A stretch of DNA of 58,789 nt, from contig NZ_JAPYPC010000020.1 of assembly GCF_029937855.1 (NCBI RefSeq), forward strand, positions 1 through 58,789, given 5' to 3'. A model generated the notes under the pieces. That model was not told where the DNA came from, did no database searches, and worked only from the letters and a program-made list of their open reading frames with translations. Position numbers and translations under genes: made by a program. The first letter of the stretch is position 1. Every line of letters starts with the position of its first letter. This DNA is from Christiangramia sp. (lineage in GTDB: Bacteria; Bacteroidota; Bacteroidia; Flavobacteriales; Flavobacteriaceae). This document shows, piece by piece, positions 16,983 through 26,296 of the stretch.

Positions 16983-19445
16983 TTAATTTTGAAATTCTTC
17001 CTCCGGTTCCGTATTAATGGAATCGGCATTTTTATTTTTCACATATTTATCCAGCCATTGATCCTGCTCCCATAAAACATGCAATACAGATTCCTTGGCG
17101 CTGTACCCATGACTTTCCTTAGGTAGCATTACCAGTCTGGCAGTAGCACCAAGGCCTTTCAGAGCATTGAAATATCGTTCACTTTGCATAGGATAGGTCC
17201 CTGAATTATTATCTGCTTCTCCGTGAATTAATAGGAGAGGAGTTTTCATCTTATCGGTGTGCATAAAAGGCGACATGGTGTTGTAAACATCGGGAGCTTC
17301 CCAATAACTTCTTTCCTCACTTTGAAATCCGAATGGAGTAAGGGTTCTGTTATAGGCACCACTTCTGGCAATTCCGGCAGCAAAAAGATCGGAATGTGAC
17401 AAAAGATTGGCAGTCATAAATGCGCCATAACTATGGCCGCCCACAGCCACACGGTCTCTGTCTACATAACCCTTTTCAGCAACCGCGTCTATAGCGGCTT
17501 TGGCGTTGGCTACTAATTGCTTTCTGAAAGAATCATTTGGTTCTTCATCTCCTTCACCTACAATTGGGAAAGAAGCATCGTCTAACACAACATATCCCCG
17601 ATTTACCCAGTAAATTGGAGACCCATAATAAGGATAGGTGAAATCGTTCGCGTTTGAAGTGTTTTGTGAGGCAGAATTCTTGTCTTTAAATTCCCGGGGA
17701 TAAGCCCACATAAACATTGGGAGTTCTTTAGGGTTTTCTTTATCATAACCTGCCGGAAGATAAAGAGTGGCATTTAGCTCTAATCCGTCATCACGTTTAT
17801 ACGTAATCACTTCTTTACTTACTTCTTCCAGGCTTTTAAAGGGATTTTTAAATGAAGTGATCTGGGTTAATTTATCATCGGCATTTATATCTCTAATATA
17901 ATAATTAGGATATTCGGTAGCAGCCTCAATACGAACCAGGATCTTTCCTTCTTCGATATCTATTGCTTCTACAAGACTCTCTTTTTTATCTTCTAATTTA
18001 GACTGGTATAGGCGTTTAGTGTCTCCGTCTTCCAGATCTATCTGATCTACAAATGGGTACTGACCATCTTCAGTGAAGCCTGAACCTAGTAAAAAAGCAT
18101 CTTCACCATCAAGTTTCAGGATACTTCTGCCAAAATCATTTTTGGTAGTTACAAAATTTCCGGGGTCACTATAAACATCCTGATAGTTCCTGTCAAATAT
18201 GATCTCTGGATCTTCTGAAGAGTCTGAAGGATCAAAAACATAAGTTTTGGTATTTCTATCGTTCCACCAGTAATCTGTCGCTATGGCCATTTCATCATTT
18301 CCCCAAAGAATGCTACTTCCCCGGTTCTTAACTTTCAGCATTGAAGTTCCTTCTCCTGTGAAGGGAGCTTTTAATTGGAAAAATTCATCCCGGTATTCTG
18401 CCTCAACTTCAGGATCGCCACCATCAAGGGCCGTAACATACACTAAAGTGGCCGGTTTATCATCACGCCACTGGAAATCCCTTTTTCCTTCACGTTCTGC
18501 CATAAAACCTTTTGGAAGATCTTCTATCAAAGGAACATCGTTGATCATACTAACCAGATTACCGGAAGCATCATAAATATTTGTTTCTGAAGGGAATCTG
18601 TAGTATGGTACCAGGTATGAGAAAGGTTTTTTAATATTAGTAACCATCACATAATTTCCATCGGGTGAAAAGGATACATCGCTGTACATTTTAGGAGTCA
18701 TCCATTTGGAAGTGGTTCCGTCAAGATTTACTTTAACCAGCTCAGATCTTGCGAGTTGTTCAAAATTATATTCATCGTTAGGGTTCTTTAATAAATCCTG
18801 ATAGGTTCTGTTCTGAGCTTCTTTACCGTCACTAACAGAAACTGTAGGGCCTGTGGGAACTGAAGTTTCAGTATCTATGAGTTCTTTTCTGTCTGAAGGC
18901 AACATCGTTACCAGCAAAGCCGAATTGTCCCTAAACCAATTTAAAGTACTTCTCATATTGGCATTGAGAGTTCCTTCAGTCAACCTTGTGGCTGTAGCTT
19001 TCTCGATATCCAGGACCCAAAGCTCTACACCTTTGTTTGTAGTGTGGGTAAAGGCAATCATAGATTCATCAGGGGACCAGCTAAAATTTGTTAACCGGGG
19101 AGATTCGGGTAAACCTTTAACGTTGATAGGCTGGTCTGCTTCTACAGGTTTTACTTTTAAATCGTTGTAATATCTCGCTCTACTATTAATATTGGTCACA
19201 GGATTGATCCTTAATCCACCAAGGCGCATTTCTTCCTCGCTTAATTCTGCAATGCTTTTAAATTGATCTCTATATAAAAAAATCATCATTTCTGCATCAC
19301 TATCAAGGATAGTGGTAGGTGCCAGTGGTACATCAATTAATTCCAGGATTTCCTGGGGTGGTTTCTGGTAATCCAGATTTTCCTGGGCATATACTCCTGA
19401 AATAAAAAGGAACATTGCCGAAAGACACATAAAAAGTCGGTTCAT
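16983..19445 (-). CDS. Secreted S9-family serine peptidase (prolyl oligopeptidase/glutamyl endopeptidase type)
   Basis: This 820-residue protein starts at MNRLFMCLSAMFLFISGVYA, a signal peptide; a longer in-frame ORF upstream to 19568 is not used. The N-terminal two thirds form a beta-propeller-like region (repeats such as NFSWSPDESMIAFTH and DVSFSPDGNYVMVTN). The C-terminal alpha/beta-hydrolase domain has the nucleophile Ser in GHSYGAFMT, Asp in HGEADNNSGT and His in KESHGYS. The combination resembles bacterial homologues of plant glutamyl endopeptidase in family S9. Probable role: peptide degradation in the periplasm. It is divergent from fabH (gap of 134 bp). Confidence 0.92.
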   Translation of the reverse strand: MNRLFMCLSAMFLFISGVYAQENLDYQKPPQEILELIDVPLAPTTILDSDAEMMIFLYRDQFKSIAELSEEEMRLGGLRINPVTNINSRARYYNDLKVKPVEADQPINVKGLPESPRLTNFSWSPDESMIAFTHTTNKGVELWVLDIEKATATRLTEGTLNANMRSTLNWFRDNSALLVTMLPSDRKELIDTETSVPTGPTVSVSDGKEAQNRTYQDLLKNPNDEYNFEQLARSELVKVNLDGTTSKWMTPKMYSDVSFSPDGNYVMVTNIKKPFSYLVPYYRFPSETNIYDASGNLVSMINDVPLIEDLPKGFMAEREGKRDFQWRDDKPATLVYVTALDGGDPEVEAEYRDEFFQLKAPFTGEGTSMLKVKNRGSSILWGNDEMAIATDYWWNDRNTKTYVFDPSDSSEDPEIIFDRNYQDVYSDPGNFVTTKNDFGRSILKLDGEDAFLLGSGFTEDGQYPFVDQIDLEDGDTKRLYQSKLEDKKESLVEAIDIEEGKILVRIEAATEYPNYYIRDINADDKLTQITSFKNPFKSLEEVSKEVITYKRDDGLELNATLYLPAGYDKENPKELPMFMWAYPREFKDKNSASQNTSNANDFTYPYYGSPIYWVNRGYVVLDDASFPIVGEGDEEPNDSFRKQLVANAKAAIDAVAEKGYVDRDRVAVGGHSYGAFMTANLLSHSDLFAAGIARSGAYNRTLTPFGFQSEERSYWEAPDVYNTMSPFMHTDKMKTPLLLIHGEADNNSGTYPMQSERYFNALKGLGATARLVMLPKESHGYSAKESVLHVLWEQDQWLDKYVKNKNADSINTEPEEEFQN

Positions 19446-19579
19446 AAATGTAATTTTAGTTGAAATTTTAAGGACAGCGGGAATAGAAGGAATGTTAATG
19501 TTTCTTATATTGCGCGTCCGTTTTTTTACAAATTGCTTAAATTTAATAAGAATAATTTTTAAAATCATAAAAACCTTCC

Positions 19580-20590
19580 ATGTATCAAACTAAAATTGCA
19601 GGATTAGGAAAATTTGTACCCGAAAATATTGTTACCAATGACGATCTGTCTAAAATGATGGACACCAATGATGAGTGGATTATAGAACGAACCGGGATTA
19701 GGGAACGCAGGCATATCAAGAAAGGAGATGGTAATACTACGGCCAGCATGGGAGTAAAAGCTGCAAAGATAGCTTTAGAAAGATCGGGTATTTCAAAAGA
19801 TGATATAGATTTAATAGTATTCGCGACTTTAAGTCCCGATTATTATTTTCCCGGATGTGGTGTGCAGGTGCAGGAAATGCTTGAGATAGATACCTGTCCC
19901 GCCCTGGATGTACGTAACCAGTGTAGCGGATTTATCTATGCCATTTCTGTAGCAGATCAATTTATAAAAACCGGGATGTATAAAAATGTTCTGGTAATTG
20001 GAAGTGAAAACCATAGTGGCGGACTGGATTTTAGCACCAGGGGTCGTTCGGTTTCTGTGATCTTCGGAGATGGTGCGGGAGCGGCGGTGCTTACCAGAAG
20101 TGACCATAACGGGCAGGGTATACTTTCTACCCATTTACATTCTGAAGGGAAACATGCTTTGGAATTATCCTTAAAAGGTCCCAGTACTAATTATTGGGTG
20201 CCAGAAATCATTGCAGATAATCCGCAGGGTGATGATATTCCTTATTATCCATACATGAATGGGCAGTTTGTCTTTAAAAATGCCATTCAGCGTTTTTCTG
20301 AAGTAATTAATGAAGGCTTAAAAGAAAACGGCCTGGAGGTTTCAGATATGGATATGTTGATCCCGCATCAGGCGAACCTCAGGATTTCGCAATTTGTTCA
20401 GCAAAAGTTTAAACTTTCAGACGATCAGGTATATAATAATATTCAGAAATATGGTAACACTACGGCCGCCTCTATTCCTATTGCGCTAACTGAAGCCTGG
20501 GAAGAAGGTAAGATCAAAGATGAAGATGTAGTCGTGTTGGCTGCTTTTGGTAGTGGATTTACCTGGGGGAGCGCTATTATAAAATGGTAA
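19580..20590 (+). CDS. fabH: 3-oxoacyl-ACP synthase III (FabH-like)
   Basis: This 336-residue condensing enzyme initiates fatty-acid synthesis from acyl-CoA and malonyl-ACP. The catalytic triad is Cys115 in RNQCSGF, His263 in PHQANLR and Asn293 in YGNTTAAS. The N-terminus, with DEWIIERTGIRERRH, is typical of the KAS III family. It is not part of a fab cluster in this window, so it may be a second FabH-type enzyme with its own starter preference. Assigning fabH is by family, not by genomic position. Confidence 0.88.
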   Translation: MYQTKIAGLGKFVPENIVTNDDLSKMMDTNDEWIIERTGIRERRHIKKGDGNTTASMGVKAAKIALERSGISKDDIDLIVFATLSPDYYFPGCGVQVQEMLEIDTCPALDVRNQCSGFIYAISVADQFIKTGMYKNVLVIGSENHSGGLDFSTRGRSVSVIFGDGAGAAVLTRSDHNGQGILSTHLHSEGKHALELSLKGPSTNYWVPEIIADNPQGDDIPYYPYMNGQFVFKNAIQRFSEVINEGLKENGLEVSDMDMLIPHQANLRISQFVQQKFKLSDDQVYNNIQKYGNTTAASIPIALTEAWEEGKIKDEDVVVLAAFGSGFTWGSAIIKW

Positions 20591-20597
20591 AAAATAA

Positions 20598-20879
20598 AGT
20601 CAGTCTAAAAAGATATGTTTTCACTTTCTAGGCAAGTGATGTCTGAGAGAAATTTTAAAGAACGACCCTGAACGCGGTATTTTTAATAGTTAAAAGGATT
20701 TTACTACTTTCTATACCCTGCTTTTACAAATGGTTGAATTGTGGCATTCACTGAAAAACACAATTTCAAACGTACTTTGTTTATCAGTTAGTTAAGTTCA
20801 GGCCTAACTTCTTATATCTAAAAGCGAAGCGGTCTAGTCTCTTTACCCGGACTTTAATTTTTTTAGACAGCTTTTTTAT
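20598..20879. repeat. Intergenic element with inverted ends; contains a 76-bp dispersed repeat
   Basis: This gene-free stretch lies between the convergent fabH and small-membrane-protein genes. Left end AGTCAGTCTAAAAAG (20598-20612) and right end TTTTTTTAGACAGC (about 20858-20871) are an imperfect inverted pair of the same kind as the elements at 16870 and 26144. An internal hairpin (TTGAATTGTG with CACAATTTCAA) lies at about 20733-20769. Positions 20775-20850 match 40846-40921 at 66 of 76 bases without gaps. No ORF is visible. The run of Ts at the right end is a possible terminator for fabH and/or the facing gene. Confidence 0.65.
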
Positions 20880-21085
20880 ATTCCTTTAAAATATTTATAG
20901 AGATCATAAATGCCGAAAATTATAAAACCTATAGCCAAGATAATCCCGAAGGTATCAGCTTCATCAAGTTGAGATTTCTGATAAAGCCTGAAGCTTCCAT
21001 ATCCCAAAAAAACAATCCCCAATACTAAGTTCCAGATATTCTTTTGCGGTTGAGGTTCTTCTTCGTTAATTTCCTGATTACTCAT
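20876..21085 (-). CDS. Small two-helix membrane protein
   Basis: This 69-residue protein has an acidic N-terminus (MSNQEINEEEPQPQ) and two hydrophobic helices (NLVLGIVFLGYGSFRLY and FGIILAIGFIIFGIYDLY), ending in KYFKGI. It overlaps the upstream DUF2007 gene by 8 bp, so the two are probably translated together. No family is recognised with confidence. Confidence 0.7.
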   Translation of the reverse strand: MSNQEINEEEPQPQKNIWNLVLGIVFLGYGSFRLYQKSQLDEADTFGIILAIGFIIFGIYDLYKYFKGI

Positions 21086-21320
21086 CTGTAAAATCTTTTG
21101 GGAACGTGGTCATGGCAATTTTTAAAGCTTCCTCGTAATCCTTTTTTAGAACGAATAATAAAACCTGCCCGGGTGTAGATCCAAAACCTGCGCGGAGACT
21201 TGATTCGAAATCATTCCGGACTCTGAAAGTTATTCCCGCTTCTTCATATAGTTCCTGAAGGTATTGGACATTCGTTTCAGGACCTGTATAAACTCTTTTA
21301 TAGCTTTGTTCGTCACTCAT
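21078..21320 (-). CDS. DUF2007 (putative signal-transducing) protein
   Basis: This 80-residue protein carries the DUF2007 pattern: a strand (YKRVYTGPE), the helix NVQYLQELYEEAGI, then TFRVRNDFESSL, and a C-terminal LLFVLKKDYEEALKIA. DUF2007 domains are small ferredoxin-like folds related to PII-type or putative signal-transducing proteins; function is not established. It is the first of a two-gene unit with the small membrane protein. Confidence 0.75.
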   Translation of the reverse strand: MSDEQSYKRVYTGPETNVQYLQELYEEAGITFRVRNDFESSLRAGFGSTPGQVLLFVLKKDYEEALKIAMTTFPKDFTDE

Positions 21321-21390
21321 AATTGTTAGTTTAGCTAACTAAATTACAAATAAGCAGCTGTCTCTTGCAATAATTTAGTCTGAAATTAAC

Positions 21391-22116
21391 TTATGCATTA
21401 TAAAATTTACTGTTCCAAATTTCAGTGCTAAAATTTTTGCCCATTTTAAAGCCATAAAAAATTGAAAGTCCCGCAAACCATTTGAATATAAAGAAGAATA
21501 TCATTAAAAATTGAGTTGTAGACTGTTGCGGAGAGAATAAGCCTTCAGGAATAAATAAGGCAGTTAAAAAACTTGTAACCAGCAAAAAGGAAACAAAGTT
21601 TTCCAAAGTTTTAAATGGCCACATCATTATCTTTCTTAAAGGATGAAGATCATTTCCCCATTTATGTACAAGATAATAGTAATTGTTACCTATAGGCACA
21701 AAAAGTAACGGGTCATCTGCATTTTCCAGCTTAAAAAGTTTAGAAGGGGCGATAATTTTAAAGCCTCTAAGACTGGTGTTATGAGCTTTTTCAAGCTTCT
21801 TAATTTCCATGAGAGCCTCATATGGAATCTCAGCTTTGAAAAAGCGAGAGTCAAGAAATCTTAATCTATAGGTTACACATATATTATAAATATCGTCCAG
21901 GTGAAATATTCGATTGGTTTCCAGGAGATCTGGATCAAAATTATTTCTACTGATGTTTTTACCCTGGTTTAATTCCTTCTGAATAACTTCATCCCGAATA
22001 TCCAGTTGATCTAAAATGGAATGAACATCGTTTAATATTTTATTTTCAGTAAGGCTTTTATTTCGAACTTTAAGCAGTTGTTGTTCGATATTGGTGCGGG
22101 GAATTTTCAACTTCAT
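21391..22116 (-). CDS. Hypothetical protein with C-terminal membrane pair
   Basis: The family is not recognised. This 241-residue protein is soluble and charged over its first two thirds (helix-rich KIPRTNIEQQLLKVRNKSL, then NRIFHLDDIYNICVTYRLRF and a LFVPIGNNYYYLVHKWGNDL segment). The last third has two hydrophobic helices (FVSFLLVTSFLTALFIPEG and FLMIFFFIFKWFAGLSIFYG). It probably anchors to the inner membrane with a cytoplasmic N-terminal domain. It stands alone, 70 bp from the DUF2007 gene and divergent from the fasciclin gene. Confidence 0.6.
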   Translation of the reverse strand: MKLKIPRTNIEQQLLKVRNKSLTENKILNDVHSILDQLDIRDEVIQKELNQGKNISRNNFDPDLLETNRIFHLDDIYNICVTYRLRFLDSRFFKAEIPYEALMEIKKLEKAHNTSLRGFKIIAPSKLFKLENADDPLLFVPIGNNYYYLVHKWGNDLHPLRKIMMWPFKTLENFVSFLLVTSFLTALFIPEGLFSPQQSTTQFLMIFFFIFKWFAGLSIFYGFKMGKNFSTEIWNSKFYNA

Positions 22117-22294
22117 GATCGTTTCTTTAGCTACACTAAATTAGACATTTATGCTCAAAATAGCAATGATCAAAACTTTAAAAAACATCTCCCCCTAATA
22201 CCACAATTGTTAATTCTATCCCAATTGCATACTTTTTAAAAACCACGCAAGCCTCCTGCTCGTAATTTTCAGTATAAATAATCAAACTATAATT

Positions 22295-22861
22295 ATGAAA
22301 AATCTGAGATTTTTAACTGTTTTAAGTATGTTTCTTTTTGTGGGAACAGTAGCATTTGGTCAAAATGGAATGGCTAAAACTAAAATGGTAGGAGGTGCAG
22401 AAATGTATCCCACTAAAAATATTGTTGAGAACGCTGTGAATTCTAAAGATCACACCACACTGGTAGCTGCCGTTAAAGCGGCAGAATTGGTAGAGGTTCT
22501 TCAAAGTGATGGTCCTTTCACAGTTTTCGCTCCAACTAATGCTGCTTTTGAAGCACTTCCAGAAGGAACGGTAGAAACTTTATTGAAAAAGGAAAACCAG
22601 AAAAAATTACAAACGGTATTGACCTACCATGTATTGACCGGAAATTATAAAGCAGCAGAAATTGTGGCCGCTATAAATAAAGGTAAGGGAAAAGCGACTT
22701 TCAAAACGGTAAGTGGAGGAGAAGTTACAGCAATGTTAGATGGCGAAAAAGTAAAGCTTAAAGATGCGGCTGGAAACGTTGCAACGGTAACTATCGCTGA
22801 TGTAAATCAGTCTAACGGAGTAATTCACGTAATAGATACGGTTCTTTTACCAGGAAAATAA
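22295..22861 (+). CDS. Secreted fasciclin (FAS1) domain protein
   Basis: This 188-residue protein has a signal peptide (FLTVLSMFLFVGTVAFGQ) and one FAS1 domain at about residues 45-186. The domain shows VEVLQSDGPFTVFAPTNAAF, LPEGTVETLL, LTYHVLTGNY and NGVIHVIDTVLLP. FAS1 domains mediate adhesion or outer-surface interactions; Bacteroidota often export such single-domain proteins. It is followed by a strong terminator at 22886, so it is monocistronic. Confidence 0.93.
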   Translation: MKNLRFLTVLSMFLFVGTVAFGQNGMAKTKMVGGAEMYPTKNIVENAVNSKDHTTLVAAVKAAELVEVLQSDGPFTVFAPTNAAFEALPEGTVETLLKKENQKKLQTVLTYHVLTGNYKAAEIVAAINKGKGKATFKTVSGGEVTAMLDGEKVKLKDAAGNVATVTIADVNQSNGVIHVIDTVLLPGK

Positions 22862-22885
22862 GAACATTTGTGAATAGAATTTAGG

Positions 22886-22909
22886 AAAAGCGGCTCTTTG
22901 CCGCTTTTT
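22886..22909 (+). terminator. Terminator of the fasciclin gene
   Basis: AAAAGCGGC and GCCGCTTTT form a perfect stem with a 5-base loop, followed by TC-rich sequence starting with Ts. Confidence 0.8.
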
Positions 22910-22996
22910 CCGTTAAATAAAAGTCAAATAACCCGGGGTTTCTTTTTTATTGCCAGGTTAGAGGTTATTTTGTCTAAAATGAAAAAATTTAAAGCT

Positions 22997-23575
22997 ATGA
23001 AATTTATAAAAGTAAATATTTTACTTATAATAACCATTTTAATGGCCTCTTGTGGATCCAGTGGGCCAACAGTTAAGGATGATGTAAAAAAATTAAAATC
23101 CTACGACACCTATGCCTATTTACCTAATAATGATACTATTATAAGCAGGGATTATGATAATGATGCAATTAACCAAACGATCATTGAAACCATTAACGCA
23201 AACATGCGTGAGAATGGCTTTAGCCTGGATAAGCGTTTGCCAGATGTTTTATTGTATGTTCACCCTATGTTTGATGAGAAGGTCTCGGTAAATGCAAATC
23301 CCGTGTATACCAATTATTCATATTATCGTCCCGGTATTTATGTAGGTCCTTATTACAGGGATTTTATGTATGACAATTATTTTACCATTCAACGTATTAA
23401 TGGCCCAAGAGTAGATCAGGTGCCTTATAAGGAAAGATCTATTGTAATAGATTTTATAGACAGAAGGTCTAATGAGATTTTATGGAGGGGTACTCTAGAC
23501 GAAACGATCGGAACCAGAAGACTGGAACGTGAAACCAGAGAATATATTGACGATATTTTTAAAGAACTATTTTAA
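22997..23575 (+). CDS. DUF4136 lipoprotein
   Basis: This 192-residue protein is read from the ATG at 22997, which gives the signal peptide MKFIKVNILLIITILMASCG with lipidated Cys19. Earlier in-frame ATGs (22898, 22979) would lengthen the N-terminus and weaken the lipoprotein signal. The mature part fits DUF4136: LKSYDTYAYLP near the start, ETINANMRENGFSLDKRLPD, and an end of the IVIDFIDRRSNEILWRGTLD type. These are envelope lipoproteins of unknown role. It ends before a bidirectional terminator shared with pheT. Confidence 0.8.
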   Translation: MKFIKVNILLIITILMASCGSSGPTVKDDVKKLKSYDTYAYLPNNDTIISRDYDNDAINQTIIETINANMRENGFSLDKRLPDVLLYVHPMFDEKVSVNANPVYTNYSYYRPGIYVGPYYRDFMYDNYFTIQRINGPRVDQVPYKERSIVIDFIDRRSNEILWRGTLDETIGTRRLERETREYIDDIFKELF

Positions 23576-23597
23576 AGTTATTATAACTTTAGCAATA

Positions 23598-23631
23598 GAA
23601 AAACCGTGTGAAATTTCACACGGTTTTTTTT
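23598..23631. terminator. Bidirectional terminator between the DUF4136 gene and pheT
   Basis: AAAAACCGTGTGAAA pairs with TTTCACACGGTTTTT as an uninterrupted stem with A/T runs on both sides. The pheT stop codon (23630-23632) lies inside its right-hand T run. Confidence 0.85.
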
Positions 23632-26056
23632 ATCTTAATTCAGCATTAAGTTCTTTTTCAAATCTATGCTGAAGTTTTTTCATCATTTTATCTACCTGTT
23701 TATCGGTAAGGGTTTTATTCTCATCCTGAAAAATAAAACTAACAGCATAACTCTTTTTGCCTTCCGGGAGGTTCTTACCTTCGTAAACATCAAATAGATT
23801 TACATTGGTAAGCATTTTCTTTTCGGTTTGCCTGGCAATTTGTTTAATCTCATCATAACTAACAGATTGATCTAAGAGCAGGGCAAAATCCCTTCTTACA
23901 CTTGGATGCTTAGGAATAGAAGTAAAGTTTATTTTTTGTTGCCTGGTCATTTCAAGCACTTCATCCCAATTAAAGTCTGTATAAATTACTTCCTGTTCAA
24001 TATCAAACTTTTTTAACAGGGATTTTTTTACCACTCCAAATTCTACAAGTTTAGCTTTGGAACTACTCAATTGTAATCCTTCGGAAAAAATATCAGACTT
24101 TACCGTTTTAGTTTTCAATCCACGGATTCCCAGTTTTTCAAAAATTGAATTTATCGTTCCCTTTAGAAAAAAGAAGTTTCCATTTTCAGGAATGCTATTC
24201 CAGCTTTCCGCCATTCTTTCACCTGAAATAAATAAAGAAAGATGTTTGTTTTCCTCTCTTCCACTTACATAAGAATGGTATGTCTTCCCAAATTCAAAGA
24301 TTTTGATATTATTCCTTTTTCTATTCAGGTTATAACTAATCGCTTCCAGCCCTGAAAATATCATGCTTTGCCGTAACACTGAAAGATCCTGACTCAAGGG
24401 GTTGAGCATTTCAACCTGATATTCCTCTTTTAACTCTTCACTTAAATTATTATAAGCGGCCGTGGTAAGAGAATTGGCCATTGTTTCGTAGAATCCCTGA
24501 GCAGTTAATTGAGTTGCAATTAGATTCTGAATCTTATAATCTTCATATTTTGATGAATTTGCCACAGAAAGACTAAGCTTATCACCAATTTTTATGTTGT
24601 TATATCCATAAACCCTTAGAATTTCCTCTATAACATCAGATTCACGCTGAACATCTACCCTGTAGGAAGGGATGGTAAGACCCATTCCTGTTTCAGTAAT
24701 ATTATTCACTCGAATTTCCAGGGAAGCCAGAATAGATTTAATGGTTTCTTCTTCCAGATTTTCACCAATAAGCTTGTTTACTTTTTCGAAGGTGAGAAAA
24801 ACCTGAAAATCCTCAATTTTTTTAAAATATAGATCGTCAATGTCACTTGTAATCTCGCCACCGGCAATTTCTTTTATTAAAAGCGCTGCACGTTTCAGGG
24901 CAAATTCTACCGAATTTATATCGATACCTCTTTCAAACCTAAAAGAAGCGTCTGTATTTATTGCATGTCTTTTTGCTGTTTTACGAACGCTAACAGGATT
25001 AAAATAAGCGCTTTCCAGGAACACATTTGTAGTGTCTTCAGTAACTCCGCTTCCTATACCACCAAATACTCCTGCAATACCCAGAGGTTTTTCAGCGTCG
25101 CAGATCATAAGGTCTTCTTCATGCAATTCCCTTTCAATATCATCTAAAGTAGTAAACTTTGTTCCTGCTTTTAGGGTCTTAACGTTTATTTCATTGCCGG
25201 CAATTTTACCTGCATCAAAGGCGTGAAGGGGTTGTCCCAGTTCATGCATTACATAATTTGTCGCGTCCACGACATTATTTTTTGGTGTAAGACCAATCGC
25301 CTTTAATCTATTTTGAAGCCATTTTGGAGATTCTCCTACTTTAATGTCAGATAAAGTAACTCCGCAATATCTCGGAGCCAGGTTAGAATCTTCCACTTTA
25401 ATTTGGATTTTGAGACTACGGCTGTCCACATGAAAACTACTTACCGAAGGGGTGATCAATTCCAGGTGTTTTCCCATTTGCTGGTAACCAGCCTTTAGAT
25501 CCCTGGCCACGCCCCAATGGCTCATCGCATCGGCCCTATTAGGTGTGAGTCCAATTTCAAAGATCTCGTCATTCTCTACTTCAAAAATATCTGCCACTTT
25601 AGTTCCAGGCAGCAGTTCATCATTCATGATCATAATGCCTTCATGGCTCTGGCCAAGGCCTAATTCTTTTTCTGAACAGATCATTCCATAACTAGCTTCA
25701 CCACGAATCTTCCCTTTCTTAATTTCCCAGGATTCTCCCTTTTCATCATAAAGTACAGTTCCAATGGTCGCCACAGGTACTTTTTGTCCGGCGCCAATGT
25801 TGGGCGCACCGCAAACTATTTGCACCTCTTCGCCATTACCAAGATTTATTTTGGTTAATTTTAGCCTGTCTGCATTAGGATGTGACTCACAGCTTAAAAC
25901 ATGACCAACCACAACACCATCGAGGCCACCCTTCACACTTTGAAATGCAGAAATACCTTCAACTTCAAGCCCAAGGTCGGTTAGTAGCTCACCTGTTTTT
26001 TGAGCGCTTTCAGGTAATTTAATAAACTGTTTCAGCCAGTTATATGAAATCTTCAT
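23630..26056 (-). CDS. pheT: Phenylalanine-tRNA ligase beta subunit
   Basis: This is an 808-residue PheRS beta chain. In order: the N-terminal strand-helix ISYNWLKQFIKLPESAQK, the EMAP/OB tRNA-binding domain (GVVVGHVLSCESHPNADRLK, then VQIVCGAPNIGAGQKVPVA), the B3/B4 editing domain (ITPNRADAMSHWGVARDLKA-like LTPNRADAMS), B5, the catalytic-like core, and the C-terminal ferredoxin-fold anticodon-binding FDX-ACB domain (FTSIPKHPSVRRDFALLLD to HRFEKELNAELR). Its partner, pheS, is not in this window, as is usual for Bacteroidota. Confidence 0.97.
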   Translation of the reverse strand: MKISYNWLKQFIKLPESAQKTGELLTDLGLEVEGISAFQSVKGGLDGVVVGHVLSCESHPNADRLKLTKINLGNGEEVQIVCGAPNIGAGQKVPVATIGTVLYDEKGESWEIKKGKIRGEASYGMICSEKELGLGQSHEGIMIMNDELLPGTKVADIFEVENDEIFEIGLTPNRADAMSHWGVARDLKAGYQQMGKHLELITPSVSSFHVDSRSLKIQIKVEDSNLAPRYCGVTLSDIKVGESPKWLQNRLKAIGLTPKNNVVDATNYVMHELGQPLHAFDAGKIAGNEINVKTLKAGTKFTTLDDIERELHEEDLMICDAEKPLGIAGVFGGIGSGVTEDTTNVFLESAYFNPVSVRKTAKRHAINTDASFRFERGIDINSVEFALKRAALLIKEIAGGEITSDIDDLYFKKIEDFQVFLTFEKVNKLIGENLEEETIKSILASLEIRVNNITETGMGLTIPSYRVDVQRESDVIEEILRVYGYNNIKIGDKLSLSVANSSKYEDYKIQNLIATQLTAQGFYETMANSLTTAAYNNLSEELKEEYQVEMLNPLSQDLSVLRQSMIFSGLEAISYNLNRKRNNIKIFEFGKTYHSYVSGREENKHLSLFISGERMAESWNSIPENGNFFFLKGTINSIFEKLGIRGLKTKTVKSDIFSEGLQLSSSKAKLVEFGVVKKSLLKKFDIEQEVIYTDFNWDEVLEMTRQQKINFTSIPKHPSVRRDFALLLDQSVSYDEIKQIARQTEKKMLTNVNLFDVYEGKNLPEGKKSYAVSFIFQDENKTLTDKQVDKMMKKLQHRFEKELNAELR

Positions 26057-26143
26057 GAATAATCTTTTTCAGGCAGCAAAGATAGTATTACGAATGGTTT
26101 TGTCATAATCTGAAAAATAATTTTGTTTAGAGTATATCCATAC

Positions 26144-26275
26144 AAAAAGGCTGGCTAAAAAGAATCCGTTTATTGGCGTTACAAGGTTTGATGTAATCTC
26201 TGTTTCCATCTGAGGTTAAGATTACTTTCCTGAATTTGTAATGATGCCGAATTTATTTTTTAGACAGCCTTTTTA
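26144..26275. repeat. 132-bp imperfect-hairpin element with AAAAAGGCTG ends
   Basis: Left end AAAAAGGCTGGCTAAAAAG (26144-26162) and right end TTTTTTAGACAGCCTTTTT (26256-26274) are inverted copies of each other with one mismatch in the core. Inside, GGCGTTAC / GTAATGATGCC and GTAATC / GATTAC blocks are also mirrored, so the whole stretch can fold as one long arm. It lies between the TPR gene and pheT, both on the minus strand. Same element type as 16870 and 20598. Confidence 0.7.
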
Positions 26276-26296
26276 TTTACTATGAGATCTTGAAAA

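Noticed and set aside
19446-19568. 41-residue extension ahead of the S9 peptidase signal peptide
   Set aside because: The signal peptide begins at Met 19445; the extension is Lys/Ile-rich and would bury it.
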